DNA of 64,000 nucleotides from Axinella damicornis (GCA_963931865.1 OZ007509.1:16903815-16967814); one strand, 5' to 3'; numbered from the stretch's first letter, positions 1 through 11,600 are shown. Notes: generated by a model from the sequence alone, not told the origin. Made by a program: numbers and translations.

Positions 1-877
1 TACTTTGGTTTGCTGCCTACATAACCTGCACTGCTGTTTAGGCCTAAGTTAGTAATTGGACAATGGTCATGTTTTTGATAAGGAAGTCTTTAATGCCACG
101 TATGTGTGCACTTGCAATACAGGTATACCATTGCTACAATGTTTGGTAAGTACTTTATATTTTGCGGACTTTGTGCGAGTTTTTACAGCATCGCAATGAA
201 AAGATCGCTAAACATTAATCAATGGGAGTGGTTCTTAGTGGGTGTGACAACAGTGACATTGAACCAATGAACATTAGCATGCAAGCTGTCCCCGTAGCAG
301 TAATGGACATGTCTGCTGCTTTGTGTATCACAACTAGAGCAAAGGTGGTAATCCCTCAGATGGCAGTGTCCTCCACTAAGGTGGCAACTGGCAAAGCGAA
401 TGAGCGGCTTGGCATGTATTGTTAATAAAACTGCCATAAGAGAGGGAGGGGCTAAACACCATGATATTGAATGCGAGACACCCTTGTGCTTTGCCAACTT
501 TAGCCTTATTCGCATATTTTGCAATCTTATCTTTGCAGAATTATGCTAAAACTGGCAAAAGCACAAAGGTTTCACACATTCAAAATACTGCAGCATTACA
601 CTATTAGGGACATGGTGACACTGACAAGTGAAAGACATGTCACATTCCCTTACAGCAGGAAGGTGCTCTATTATACACAGATACCCCAGTCCCACAAAGA
701 CTTAAGACCATGACAGAATACCACAAGACCTAGATAAGCTAATTAAAGATTCCTTGGCAACCCACCAGCTCAAGATAAGTTTCTTATCAGCAACAATAAT
801 TAGATTGGGATACACAATATAAAGCACAGCAGTTGGGTAGCTGCTCACATTAAACTTCAAACTGCGCATATTGCTAC
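1..877. other. Spacer with 3' UTR-like tail of an upstream fibrinogen-like paralogue
   Basis: No convincing gene is seen here. Bases about 20-85 align with about 2075-2145, which lie downstream of the stop of the first fibrinogen-like gene. Both carry a shared stretch around ATTGGACAA-GGTC-TGTTTTTGAT. This suggests the window begins just after the stop codon of a third member of the tandem array. The remainder shows only short open frames with no recognisable protein. Confidence 0.5.
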
Positions 878-910
878 TTGAAGCTTGCACTGCTAACAGG
901 ATCTCCCACG

Positions 911-1996
911 ATGATAAAGATTGACACAGTGTTTGTGCTTATAGGTCTGCTAGCTCTGCAGCTTGCTCCAGGAGTCAACCTTGTAGCTAGAGCTCAGCAG
1001 TCAGGAAACACCGATGGAACAGGAAACAATGCTACGTTGGATATCACCTATCCACCTCGAGTGATGACCGGCCCAAAGCAGCTCTGCCACAGTGACTTGC
1101 ACCGAGATGGGGTTCGCAGTCAAGTCAACAAAGACATCCATTCTATACTCCGTAACAAGGTCCTCCCTCGGCTGTGTGCAAAAGGCCATTCAGAGACCAA
1201 CCCAGCAGCTTCTTGCAACGAAGTATTCCTGGAAGGATGCCATTCTGGTTACTACTGGATAAGTGCAAATGATAGCTCAGTTGTACAAGCGTACTGTGAC
1301 ATGAACAGACGCTGTTGCAACACTCCTGGTGGATGGATGCGTGTGGCCAACCTCAACATGGCTGATGAAACACAACACTGTCCAGATGGCTGGAGAGAGC
1401 TTGCAAACCCAAAGAGGTTGTGCAGAAGAGCTGTTGGTTCCTATGTAAATTCAGTGGTATTCAACACTCACAGGATTCCCTACAGTCACGTGTGTGGAAG
1501 CATTATTGGGTACCAATTTGGAACACCTGAGGGATTTTTATTTTACACTGGTAATCCAAATGGATACACCGTGGAGAGCAACTATGTGGATGGAGTTTCA
1601 GTCACGTATGGAGTACAAGGCGAGAGAAGGCACATCTGGACTTTTGCTGGTGCAAGATCTGAGAGAGATAGAGGAACTAGTATTTGTCCATGCACAAACA
1701 CGGCTAACACTGCCCTCATCCGTATCCCTCCCTGGGTGGAGTCAGACTATTTCTGTGAGACTGGGACTACTGCACCTCAAGAAAGTGTATTCTACCTGAC
1801 GGATCCACTGTGGGATGGCAAGGGGTGTGGTAGTACCAGCACTTGCTGCAGCTACAATCAGCCTCCGTGGTTTTGCAAGCAACTGTCAGAAACAACCAGC
1901 GAGAATATTGAGGTTCGGCTTCTCACAGGTGCAAACCCAGACTATCTCGAGCAGGAGGATACCCCGATCCAGTCGATTGAACTGTACATCCAGTAA
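911..1996 (+). CDS. Secreted fibrinogen-like cysteine-rich protein, copy 1
   Basis: A single open frame of 361 aa. I start at the ATG at 911 rather than the in-frame ATG at 878, because 911 opens directly onto a signal peptide (hydrophobic core FVLIGLLALQLAPG, about residues 7-20). The mature part is rich in Cys. It has a fibrinogen/collagen-C-terminal style core: EGCHSGYYWI, then AYCDMNRRCC, then GGWMRVANLN. A family-specific tail follows with DPLWDGKGCG, PPWFCKQL and a closing SIELYIQ. Such proteins are secreted; lectin-like recognition is inferred from the fold only. The downstream neighbour at 3323-4393 is a clear paralogue in the same orientation. No intron is needed in the coding part. 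Exact ligand unknown. Confidence 0.8.
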   Translation: MIKIDTVFVLIGLLALQLAPGVNLVARAQQSGNTDGTGNNATLDITYPPRVMTGPKQLCHSDLHRDGVRSQVNKDIHSILRNKVLPRLCAKGHSETNPAASCNEVFLEGCHSGYYWISANDSSVVQAYCDMNRRCCNTPGGWMRVANLNMADETQHCPDGWRELANPKRLCRRAVGSYVNSVVFNTHRIPYSHVCGSIIGYQFGTPEGFLFYTGNPNGYTVESNYVDGVSVTYGVQGERRHIWTFAGARSERDRGTSICPCTNTANTALIRIPPWVESDYFCETGTTAPQESVFYLTDPLWDGKGCGSTSTCCSYNQPPWFCKQLSETTSENIEVRLLTGANPDYLEQEDTPIQSIELYIQ

Positions 1997-3322
1997 CGCA
2001 GTGCAGCACACCGAAGGACAGGGATTATACACGTACAGCAGCCAATGTACTTGTAACTGCTAGGTCAGTTCGCCACATTCCACCTATATAACTGTACTGC
2101 CATTAAGGCTTAGTATTTGGACAACGGTCGTGTTTTTGATGATAAAATTTCAAAAGTGTCACATGATATTTTTCAGTAGACAGCTGCAGTGCTTATCTGC
2201 ATGCAGTACTAGCACGAGTACCATCCCTGCACGAGTACCGTCCTTGTCTTTCACACAAATGCTCCAAATCACAAGTACAATCATAGTGTAGTGAGATCTT
2301 ACACGTCATTTTGTTTGTCTCCCTCAAGCAACTGACAACTAGATCAGACTATACCTAAACAGAATTTCACAGCTCTACTGAAGGATGTCTGTCAACAGTG
2401 GAGTAATCTCTTCAAAAAACTAGTGCACAACTGATCGTCAGAACGTCAATGTCAGAGAGAATAAAAAATCAATAACAGGATGTAGCTGATAACTGGTGAA
2501 AAGAACCGCCTTGACTTGCATCAGATGTAGAAACTGAACGTCCTTATGCTAATTGGAGTATGAAGTCTGTATATATAACCTCGTTGCTACACCAGCAGTT
2601 TTTGAATGCTTGTGTATGCAAATACGGCAGGTGAAGGCCTGGGAGATCTGGTCACGTGCGATGATGTCAGGTAGACAAAGGGTAGACACACGGGGGTGGT
2701 GTCCAACTGTTATAATACCTGTTTCGCATCGATTCGTCCCTGGTGTTGTGAACAACGAACGGTAACGATCATCTGCATGGATGGACAGTACAACATTGAG
2801 ATTCTTTGTTGGGCACCGCCCTCCATGTATCTACCATGTGTCTGCCTGATGGCAGCGTACGTGACCAGATCTCCCAGGCCTTCCCCCGCTGTATTCACAT
2901 ACAGCAAGCAATCAAATTCTGGCGGTGGGAATGGCCTGGGAATGAGGCTGAAGTCTGCTTAGCTAAATTAAACCTGCTTCATTAGAAAACAAGAACATTA
3001 CAGATCTACATATCTGAGTCACACGAGAACAGATTTTCTGTTGGACAGCTCAAATCAAATACTAACTCTGACCTACACACATGCAGACCACAGTAGCCAG
3101 CCTCAGCAATCCATCCTACCGTCCAGGCATGACCCTAACCTCCCAAAGGCTGCCCTAAAAGAAACTGAGGTTCACAATTAGTGTTCAGCACCACCTGCTC
3201 TACACAAATTCTATTGAAGGATGTGGAAAGCCCGTCCCTTTGTATCACCACAAAAGGCTATAACCAACTTCGTCACTACAGAACTTCCAGTTCAGCAACC
3301 AGAAATACAAGGACCACAGAAG
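1997..3322. other. Spacer between the two fibrinogen-like genes
   Basis: Holds the 3' UTR of copy 1, an inverted-repeat element at 2611-2902 and the presumed promoter of copy 2. Otherwise I see no coding potential. Confidence 0.5.
2611..2902. mobile_element. MITE-like inverted repeat, about 290 bp
   Basis: The left arm (about 2615-2710) reads GAAGGCCTGGGAGATCTGGT. It returns as the reverse complement in the right arm (about 2805-2900). The arms are near 95 bp and diverged by scattered changes. No transposase is encoded. This is the structure of a non-autonomous DNA transposon or foldback element. Confidence 0.6.
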
Positions 3323-4393
3323 ATGAAGCTTTCCTTAGTTGTGCTAGCTCTGTGTGCCATAGTCAGTGTATCTAAAGCCCAGCTACGACCTCCAAACAAA
3401 GCAGACAGTGGTGCCAATGACAATGCTGCAAGGTTTGAGCCAAAGGAGCTACTTTCAAGCAGTGAGTCTTGTCCTACAGAAGATCAGCGGGAGGCTATTC
3501 GATTGCAAGTCGTGCAAGAAGTGCGGTCCTTGCTACGAAGTGACATCGTACCTGGATTAATGTGTGAGATTGAAAACACTCAGCAACTTCCAGCAGTCTC
3601 CTGCAATTCACTGCTAGCTGAAGGATGTATATCTGGCCATTACTGGCTCAATGTGACCGGGGGAGCGGTACGTCTGTACTGTGACATGAACAAGGGGTTC
3701 CTCAACTCCACAGCAGCCTGGACTCAAATCGCCTACCTTAATATGACCGACCCTACGCAAGATTGTCCCAGTGGGTGGAGAGAGGTTATTGAGCCAAGAA
3801 GGACGTGCAGGAGAAGCCTAGGTTCTCAAAGCAACTCGGCAATATTCAGAACGTATGGAATGAACTACACTCGTGTTTGTGGGCGAATCACAGGTTACCA
3901 ACTCGGGACACCCGAAGTGTTCGCACCGTATAATAATACCCAGCGTCGGAGGCTCTGGAGCCCAGATGACTACTACATGGACGGTGTCTCAGTCACCTAC
4001 GGTCAACCAGGAAGAAGGATGCATATATGGTCATTCGTAGGAGCACTAAGTGAGAGCCATGCCGGATGGAACAACTGTCCTTGCACTAACAGCCGGTATC
4101 TCTCCAATATCCCCGTGCCTCCTTTCATAGGATCAGACTACTTCTGTGAGACTGGAACCACTTCAGTAGGACTTGGAACGTCTAGTTTCTTTCCCGATGA
4201 CCCACTGTGGGACGGAAAAGACTGTGGACCTTACAGCAGTTGTTGTACCTTCAACAACCCTCCCTGGTTTTGCAAGCAACTACCAGAAGCCTCGACTGAA
4301 GACATTGAAGTGCGCCTACTGGCGGCTGCATCCCCTTCCAACCTTGAACAGGAAGACACTCCAGTTGAACTAATTGAGCTGTACATACAATAG
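3323..4393 (+). CDS. Secreted fibrinogen-like cysteine-rich protein, copy 2
   Basis: A 356-aa paralogue of the gene at 911-1996. The ATG at 3323 opens on a clear signal peptide (MKLSLVVLALCAIVSVSKA), so I prefer it to the in-frame ATG at 3221. Family landmarks are in the same order as in copy 1: EGCISGHYWLN, LYCDMNKG, DGVSVTYGQPGRRMHIWSF, SDYFCETGTT, DPLWDGKDCG, PPWFCKQL and the terminal ELIELYIQ. The N-terminal 60 residues after the signal peptide differ most from copy 1. Several N-glycosylation sequons are visible (NVTG, NSTA, NYTR). Secreted recognition or matrix protein by inference. Confidence 0.8.
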   Translation: MKLSLVVLALCAIVSVSKAQLRPPNKADSGANDNAARFEPKELLSSSESCPTEDQREAIRLQVVQEVRSLLRSDIVPGLMCEIENTQQLPAVSCNSLLAEGCISGHYWLNVTGGAVRLYCDMNKGFLNSTAAWTQIAYLNMTDPTQDCPSGWREVIEPRRTCRRSLGSQSNSAIFRTYGMNYTRVCGRITGYQLGTPEVFAPYNNTQRRRLWSPDDYYMDGVSVTYGQPGRRMHIWSFVGALSESHAGWNNCPCTNSRYLSNIPVPPFIGSDYFCETGTTSVGLGTSSFFPDDPLWDGKDCGPYSSCCTFNNPPWFCKQLPEASTEDIEVRLLAAASPSNLEQEDTPVELIELYIQ

Positions 4394-5222
4394 CCAAGCA
4401 TCCTTAAAGTGAAACCATTATAGTGAGGGCAAGGAAAAACCTGTATACAGTTCATGTATTTTTTCAGGTCAGTAGCTCAAATACTGTCTAGCGGGAAATT
4501 TTTGCGAGGCACAAATTGTTTTTCGCGATCAAATGCCAATTTGAACACACAAAAATATGTTCTCGCAAGTGTCTGGAGGAGGCGCTACAGGAGGGGCGTG
4601 TGCTACTGGAGGGGGCGTGTGCTACTGGAGGGGGTGTGTGCTACTGGAGGGGGCGTGTGTACTGGAGGGGGTGTGTGCTACTGGAGGGGGTGTGTGCTAC
4701 TGGAGGGGGCGTGTGCTACTGGAGGGGGCATGTGCTACTGGAGGGGGCCGGGCATGTGCTACAGGAGGGGGCGTGTGCTACTGGAGGGGGCGTGTGCTAC
4801 TGGAGGGGGTGCTATATACCTGCACTCTGGGGTCTCCTGTGCATACTAATTTGGTCAAAAATGCTCGCCTCTGGTGAAGAAATACGATGCTCGAAGCTCT
4901 TTGCCTATCCTACTCACGGGTCAACAAGTGAAGCGTGCCGCTCTGCTGCTGACACGCAAGTCATCTCTCAGTTTGTGTTGACCTGCCGTCACTCATCTTG
5001 CTGTGACCCCAGATGCCTACGCCTCCTCTGGTCAGCATGTAGTGATTCGTCTCAGTATTATAGTCAACAGCCTCACTGGCACAATTAACCTTTAACCTTT
5101 CGTGCAGTTTTCTCTACGTAGCTTGTTGGTTAGGGTTAATTAGAGCAGTGTAACACCATTAACCTTTAACCTTTTGTTAGCTGAGAGTGTGGATGAATAG
5201 CAACCATTTTATTCTTGCACAA
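4394..5222. other. Spacer with minisatellite
   Basis: Holds the 3' flank of fibrinogen-like copy 2, the 19-bp minisatellite at 4590-4811 and two copies of a TTAACCTTTAACCTTT motif near 5086 and 5158. I looked on the minus strand for the missing later exons of the DNAJC3-like gene and found none. Confidence 0.5.
4590..4811. repeat. 19-bp minisatellite
   Basis: About 11-12 tandem copies of a 19-bp unit of the form CTACTGGAGGGGGCGTGTG, with C/T variants and a small interruption near 4746. All three forward frames stay open across it, which explains the spurious Gly/Cys-rich open frames here. Confidence 0.85.
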
Positions 5223-8200
5223 TTAACAGCTATGGTATCTTGAGAGGACACTTGAGCGAGTGTGTTTCACTCCGAGGCCCACCTGATGAAAGTCAGGCTT
5301 CAGTTCCACTGTCTTGTCTAGGTCAGGGAGTGCCTTTTTCACCTGCCCAATGGCTAGGTACACAGCAGCCCGCTTGAAGTAGGGCATGTAGTTGGAGGGG
5401 TCACCATCTGAAGCAAGATATAGAGGTTTCATCCTAGCATACTGGTTAGAAACACTTCACACCATGGCTTTGCTCACAAGCTGCCCCTACCACCAGCTTG
5501 GAATGTGTGCTAGCATGCAGTACAGCAAAAAAGGGACGGACATGGAAATTGTATCATGCACACTACATGTATGTCATCATGTGAAAGCATGGTGGTGGCA
5601 GTGGCACATGAATTTACCAGTTTATTATCGTACAGGACCTGATCACGAGAGACGTCCCCCAGACAAACTGGACATCACTCAAACCCACGCCATTGATCGC
5701 TGCTAAGCTTCAAAGCTTGCCATGTACACTGCTATATACGTACTGACACAAAGTTTTGTCTTGTAGCTATCCAGCAGTGGTACTCGGTAGCTGCTTGCTG
5801 CTTGGTCTTTGGTCGAGAGCACTGCATCACCACCTCACATCAACACATATGCCCCGTACTGCGGCAGCTTACAAGGCCTGTAGTTCTACTAACTATCAGC
5901 AATCAGGCAGTGGATGTGAGGTTAACACATCACTTAGTCGACCACCATTCTCTCGTAGCGCAGGAAGTTTGGGGTGGGACATAGCCCCTGAACTTCCTGC
6001 ACTGCGGGAGAATGATATGCTAGACCATTCTCTCATAGCGTAGGAAGTTTGGGGCAGGGCAGAAGGCCCTGAACTTGATAGACAATATAACAAAATAAAC
6101 TGACATGGGATGTGGTCACAGGTAGCAGTGTTGTAGTCAATTATTTCTTATTGTAATCATTACATTATTGGGTAAGAGTACACAAAACAGTTGCATTACA
6201 AATTAACTATAAAGAATATGATTTTGTAATCATTACATGATAAATTAGTGTTCAAATTTTAGGATTAATTACTATTCAATTACTACAGTAGGAAAAATGT
6301 AATCATTACTAGTTAAGTAATTGGTAATTGCAAACTGGAGATGGTACTAGTAAACTTCTCCTGACAGAATGTACAACAGGATACACAAATACTGCATGCA
6401 AAGTAATTTTGAGGTAATTGTGTATTTAACTACTAGTTTAGCTAACTTAGGAATTACTTACACTACATATGATTCCTGGGAAAGCAGGTAATGATTACTA
6501 ATTACAGTTCTGGCATTTAGTCCATGATTACAAGCAATTAATTACAACAAGTAATCCATTACAGGACAATTACAATTAACAACTACCATTACCACAACAC
6601 TGACAGGTAGTAAGGAACTCTGGAAATGATGTGCGGCATCAATAGCCACAATCATAGGAAGTTAACTAAAGGGCAGTATTACTACCATAGCTGCTACTGA
6701 AGGCTTCTTGGAATGGACTGAATCATAGAAGCAGCATTACTCGCCCTACATTTTACTTTCTGTTGCCATGTGCTCCCTCCTCCCTTTTCGCAAAATGGAT
6801 TATGTAGTTGGTGTTCACCTCTAACTAATAATGGGGTAAACCCCATCGCTAGTCTCATCCCATTGGACAATCACAAGGCAGAAACACCATCCACACTCTC
6901 AGCTAACATTAGCATACCGAGTGGCCTCCCCCCTCCACATCCTTAGTCTGACCACAAGCCAGAAACAACACTCTCAGCTAACATTAGCATACCGATGGCA
7001 GCATGGTAGTGCAGCAGAGCGTCAGAGAGGTGGCCTTCCCGGAGGGACTGCGTCCCTAACTCCAGGAGTCTCTCCACATCCCCTGGGTCTCCAAACACAC
7101 CTGCACGGTACAAGTAGCATGTACCGTACTCTCGCGAAAGTCCGCCCATGGGCGCTGCACCTTACTTTCTCACCAAACAGGGGGGTGGGCGCTCTTTCGA
7201 GTGTTTCCGCATTCAACCTTGAAAGAGCGCCCACCTTTGTTTACGTACACAAGTAGCGCAATATCAGCGATTGAGCAGCAAGCGCGCGTGAGTCAAAGTC
7301 CTCCCAGCACATCTACATCGCTGGAGTCACTAGCAACATCACCGCTCACCACGTCGTCTTCGCTGCCGCCAAGCGTTGGCTGAGGTCCAGCGTGGAGGCC
7401 GCGGGGCCGTCGTCAGCACAGGCAAGCCAGGCAACACACATGGACACCATAGATACGGATACACAGACTAATAGAGACTTGCTGCAAGGAGGTTCTTACC
7501 TCAGATACGCTGGAACATCTCACTAATGCACTCCATTGCCTGTTACACGAGGCACGAGGCTATAGTTCGAGGGTGGGCGCTCATTCGAGTAAACTTTGAC
7601 CCTATATAGAAAATTGAGCCAAAAGTGGGGGGTGGGCGCTCTTTGCGGAGTGGGCGGACTTTCGCGAGAGTACGGTACATGCAAATAGCAACACATTACG
7701 TGCATACACATGCCACAATGCCAGTCTAACTACACAGTTCCACATTGGTCACTGTATGAGGTAATTCCACTGATACCGATTATAAACCGACTCTCTAATA
7801 ACAGTGCCGACACTGTAGCCTCGAACCCAGGTGCGGGGGGAGGGTGCCTGGGTTTGAGGCTATGCCGATACCGATGTCCATCCGATTATCGGTACATCAC
7901 TAGAACTTAGTGGGGGCCCTCAATATTATACACACCTTCATTTCCTCTGGCCCAATGTTCAGTTGGCCAATAGTGATCACACGACTACTAACAGCATCTG
8001 GTGTACCTTCTATATCTCCTCTTCAGTGTTGGGCCGATACGGACTTAGTCGATAATTGATACTGGACAACTACGGATACCGATAGCTGGTCCAATATACA
8101 CAAATCGTCAACCTTTCAGTGCAAATTTTGCAGAAATATTTTGCTCTTCCCTTTTCTTGCCATACACATTATACCTAGGCCTATATGACTGTCGTAATAA

Positions 8201-8399
8201 TTATGTACAACTGTACTTACACTAATATTCTAGACTAGAGTAAGAATTATATTATGCAAGTGTGGAAATTATCATTCTTTCCACCCCCCACTGTACACAT
8301 AAAATACAAACACTCACAGTCCAGTTGGATATCGAGGCTGAACAGGATCATGACAACGGACTTCATCCAGTGCACAGCTCCACCCTTCATCATGATCAT
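5223..8399 (-). CDS. DNAJC3: DNAJC3/P58IPK-like gene, N-terminal exons only (truncated)
   Basis: Three coding exons fit in phase: 8318-8399, 6993-7082 and 5283-5407 (all minus). Exon 1 encodes a hydrophobic leader (MKSVVMILFSLDIQLD) ending phase 1 at a GTGAGT donor. Exon 2 encodes the first TPR helix pair (DVERLLELG, DALLHYHAAI). Exon 3 completes it with DGDPSNYMPYFKRAAVYLAI and KALPDLDKTVELKPDFHQ. This order and wording match the ER-lumenal TPR co-chaperone DNAJC3. The remaining TPRs and the J domain are not found downstream before the fibrinogen-like gene. Reading past exon 3 gives 19 extra residues and a stop at 5223, with an AATAAA at 5213-5208. It is either a truncated duplicate or a short form. 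Exon 1 is the least certain part. Confidence 0.7.
5940..6075. mobile_element. Short hairpin repeat with a third arm
   Basis: ACCATTCTCTCGTAGCGCAG at 5941 is followed by its imperfect reverse complement ending in GGGAGAATG near 6014. A further forward copy starts at 6025. Looks like a small foldback element with a partial duplicate, inside the DNAJC3-like intron. Confidence 0.5.
6120..6590. repeat. GTAAT/ATTAC-rich region
   Basis: A roughly 470-bp AT-rich stretch built from many irregular copies of GTAATCATTAC, TAATTAC and GTAATTG words on both strands. Lies in the DNAJC3-like intron. No coding content. Confidence 0.5.
7122..7677. mobile_element. 556-bp TIR element, copy 1 (non-autonomous DNA transposon)
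   Basis: Ends are near-perfect inverted repeats: TACCGTACTCTCGCGAAAGT at the left and its reverse complement at the right, about 26 bp, with a TA next to each end. Internal GGGTGGGCGCTC blocks are repeated near both ends. A second copy lies at 37889-38449 in the opposite orientation. No transposase frame is present. It sits in intron 1 of the DNAJC3-like gene. The TA flanks suggest mobilisation by a Tc1/mariner-like enzyme; that is inference. Confidence 0.85.
7765..8095. mobile_element. Relics of a GATACCGATTATCGG repeat family
   Basis: Two pieces (about 7765-7900 and 8034-8095) carry CCGATACCGAT and GATTATCGGTA words. The second begins CAGTGTTGGGCCGATAC, like the end of an hAT-type MITE. 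Fragmentary, so only a tentative call. Confidence 0.35.
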
Positions 8400-8665
8400 C
8401 CACTTCCACCTTCCACACCCACCCTCTCGCAAAATATGACTCCTGGGTATTAAACACAGTGCAAAGGTAGGCGAATCGCTTCTCTGATACTGCTATAACT
8501 GACCAGGAAACCCGAAATGAAAGTTACAGTCAGTGAAGACTCTAATGTGCTCTTATTAGAACGCTACTGTGTGGCGCAATCTCATTGGTCACTTGAGCGT
8601 CGACTTTGAAAGTTTGCGGGAGCAGCTGGGCGGTACCAATGATGTAAACAAACCCGGACCCAAGC
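8400..8665. promoter_or_regulatory. Probable bidirectional promoter between DNAJC3-like and CEP295
   Basis: The 266 bp between the two divergent start codons contain CCAAT boxes in opposite orientations: ATTGG at 8583 and CCAAT near 8635. The head-to-head spacing is typical of compact shared promoters. No TATA box is obvious. Confidence 0.4.
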
Positions 8666-11600
8666 ATGTCTACCAAACCGAGGGTCTCTTGTCGTCTCAG
8701 CCCAAACGAGGAGGTTGGTGACTTGCTCAAATTGCATGTATTAAAGTAGGTGCATGTGCATGGTGAGGAATTACAACTCAGCATGATTTTTGGGGTGTAG
8801 TTTCAAGTGTAAAACAGTCATGAGGGCCTCAGATATCAGACACCCTGAACGTGCCTAGACCCTCCACACTTCCTTTCCCCACATATTAGTTAATCTAGTC
8901 TCCAGTCTCATGGCCAGACATTTCCTGTGAATGTCAGGCTAGCCAGCTGGCAGACTACATCACCCCGTGGAGAGTCTGGGAACGAAAGCACTACAGCTAG
9001 CAGTAGTGTGGGAAGATCTAGAGTAACTGTTAAACTGTTCCTAAGCATGGTCTTTTTTCATGAGGAAGTTACTTTGTGCCAACACTGATGAGACTAACCA
9101 CGAGCGCATGATGACATCATTGTTAACGTCATCATGCACTCTTGGACTAGCCGGAATGATTTTATCTCCTCCACATCACATTGGAAAGCCATGTTTAACT
9201 TTGTGCCTGTAATGAAATAACTTGTGTGGGTGTTCCCTCTCTCACAGGCTGTGCTGCTGCACCAGCAGCGTGAGGAGCGTCGGAGGGCACGGCTGGTACA
9301 AGTGAGGGAGCAGGAGAGGGTGTTTGCTCAGAGGGTGAGGGACGAGGTCAGGAGCAAGCGGGAGGCAGAGAGGAGACTGCTGGAGGAACACCTGCAGGTG
9401 ATCATATTCCTTCCCTAAATTTCTGTGCACTTTTGTGTACATGTAGCCAGCATTCAGGTTTTTGTTTTTGTTGTTCAATTATTGTGGAAAGTATCCCTTG
9501 TGGTAAAGTTAAAACTACTATAGGCCCAAGCCTGTCTACTCTAGCCTTGTTCCCAGGCCCCCACCCAGCTTTTCGTCGCTTAACCGTAGCCTGGGAACGA
9601 GGCTACGTCTACTCTCCACGTTCACTGAACCTACTGCCCCCACATGCACACACATTCACAACCAGACAGCAGTGGAGGCTTCCCACAATGCTGAACTGAG
9701 GGAGCTTGAGGAGAGGTACCTTTCACGAATGAGGCAGATGGGACAGGGGCACTCAAATGCCCAGTACATCCATAAGGTATGTTATGCAGTCCCCCTTCCC
9801 CCCTCCCCCCTCCCCCCTCCCCCCTCCCCCCTCCCCTTCCCTCCCCTCCCCTCCCCCTCCCCCCTCCCCCTCCCCCTCCCCCCTCCCCCCTCCCCCCTCC
9901 TCCCTCCCCCCTCCCCCCCTCCCCCCCTCCCCCCCTCCCCCTCCCCCCCTCCCCCCCTCCCCCCTCTTGCAAGTATGGACTGACTCCAGAGGACAGTGAT
10001 TTAGCAGAGCTCAAAGCTCCATTCAATTTGTTCTGGTCTGCATCTGAAGCAGAGGCCTTGTTGAATTGGTTGACTGTGCATAGTATTCGGAGTTCCAACT
10101 GCCATGCATAATCATCCTAACCGCTACAGGAGGAGAACCGTTTGCAGGAACTACGGCTGTTGCTGACTGCTGAACAAAGGTCTGCTCTGTCTCTGTGCAT
10201 AATGTGGTACATGTCTGGAGTTCTATAATTAGATACGGATGTTTCATGGATCCCATCAATTAATTTCCAGTTAGTGTGTCACAATTGGTTTGTCCTCCAC
10301 TATGAAACTAATTACAAGACGCAAACTCCACTATACACGTACATGTGTGTGTACACAGTACATGAGAGTGATGAACATGAGTTTCATCCCGTCGCTAGGT
10401 GGAGGGCACAGGACAGGCACCTGGCAGCTATGAAAGAGGTACACGTAAATCAATCAACAGCTTATATAGTGTCCACCCCCAGTGCAAATCACTCCCAGTA
10501 TCATGCACGTGATACTGGGAGTGAGTCGTGCTGGGGTTGGTTTGGGTCTGGGGCCGAGACTATAGCTTACAGTGTGTGACACACTCAATACTATAAGGTT
10601 GCACATATCACATGCATATGTACATGTAGTACGTCCCAAATCATTTCATCAGCTGTGTGGGTAAAGGGACTTTGTGTGTGTGCTTACAAGCATAGAGCCA
10701 TTGCTGTACCCACCCAACCTACCCCGCCTGTAGCTGACTGCAAACCAGCTGAGGAAGAAGGAGGGGCAGCAGAGTGTCTTGCAGTCCAGGAGGTGTGCTC
10801 TGGAGGAGGAGAAGAGGAGAGCACAGGAGGTGGCAACAAAGCCACAAGCTGCACCCACACTCATCATGGTGTGTGACGTGTGAGAGTGTGTGACGTGTGA
10901 GAGTGTGTGACGTGTGAGAGTGTGTGACATGTGAGAGTGTGTGCATGCATTTGTACGTGAGTGTATGACGTACATAAGAGTGTGTGCGTGCATGAATGTA
11001 TGATGTAGGTAAGAGTGTGTTTATACTCGAGTGTCTGACATAAGAGTGTGTATGCATGTGTAGCCTACATGTAGTTTGCAGACTGTATTGGCCAGTGTTT
11101 CATCAATCAAAGTACAAGTATGAAAGTACTGGTGAATGACGATACAGTGTGTGTGAGAGAGGCTATACGTATGTGCAGCCTAGCTCCAACCTCCAATTGG
11201 AGGGAGAAGCAAAGAACTTCATGTACGTATAAGGGAGGCATGCTATTAGATCTGACATCACAAATCATAATTTAAGTACCTCACAAGATTGTTGGTCATT
11301 ATCCGTTTTCAACAAAACTAATGAGTAAAGAAAGCTTTGCTGTTTGTATAAGTTTCATGCAAGAAGATGAACAGCATTTCTAGACCTTACCGTCAGTCAC
11401 CGTCAGTATATATAGTGTCATCCAATGCAAGTGACGAGGAACCTCACATTGAGGTGGCATGAAGACAACTTTGTCTTTATGCAGAATACCACAACACTCT
11501 ATGATTAAAGATGCTAGCTGTATACCTTAGACACAGTGATCTAGCTATTTTCTGCTCTACTAGGATTTGGCTGTTGGCAAGGGTCACCGTGTCCGGCTGA

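Noticed and set aside
4454..5088. Three overlapping Gly/Cys-rich open frames
   Set aside because: The 19-bp minisatellite keeps all three frames open; there is no domain or signal.
8542..8784. Minus-strand open frame with a hydrophobic start, considered as DNAJC3-like exon 1
   Set aside because: It overlaps CEP295 exon 1 on the other strand, and its donor phase does not match exon 2. The exon at 8318-8399 fits the phase and the protein better.
9631..9999. Proline-rich and glycine-rich open frames on both strands
   Set aside because: They are translations of the CCCCCTCC microsatellite in CEP295 intron 3.
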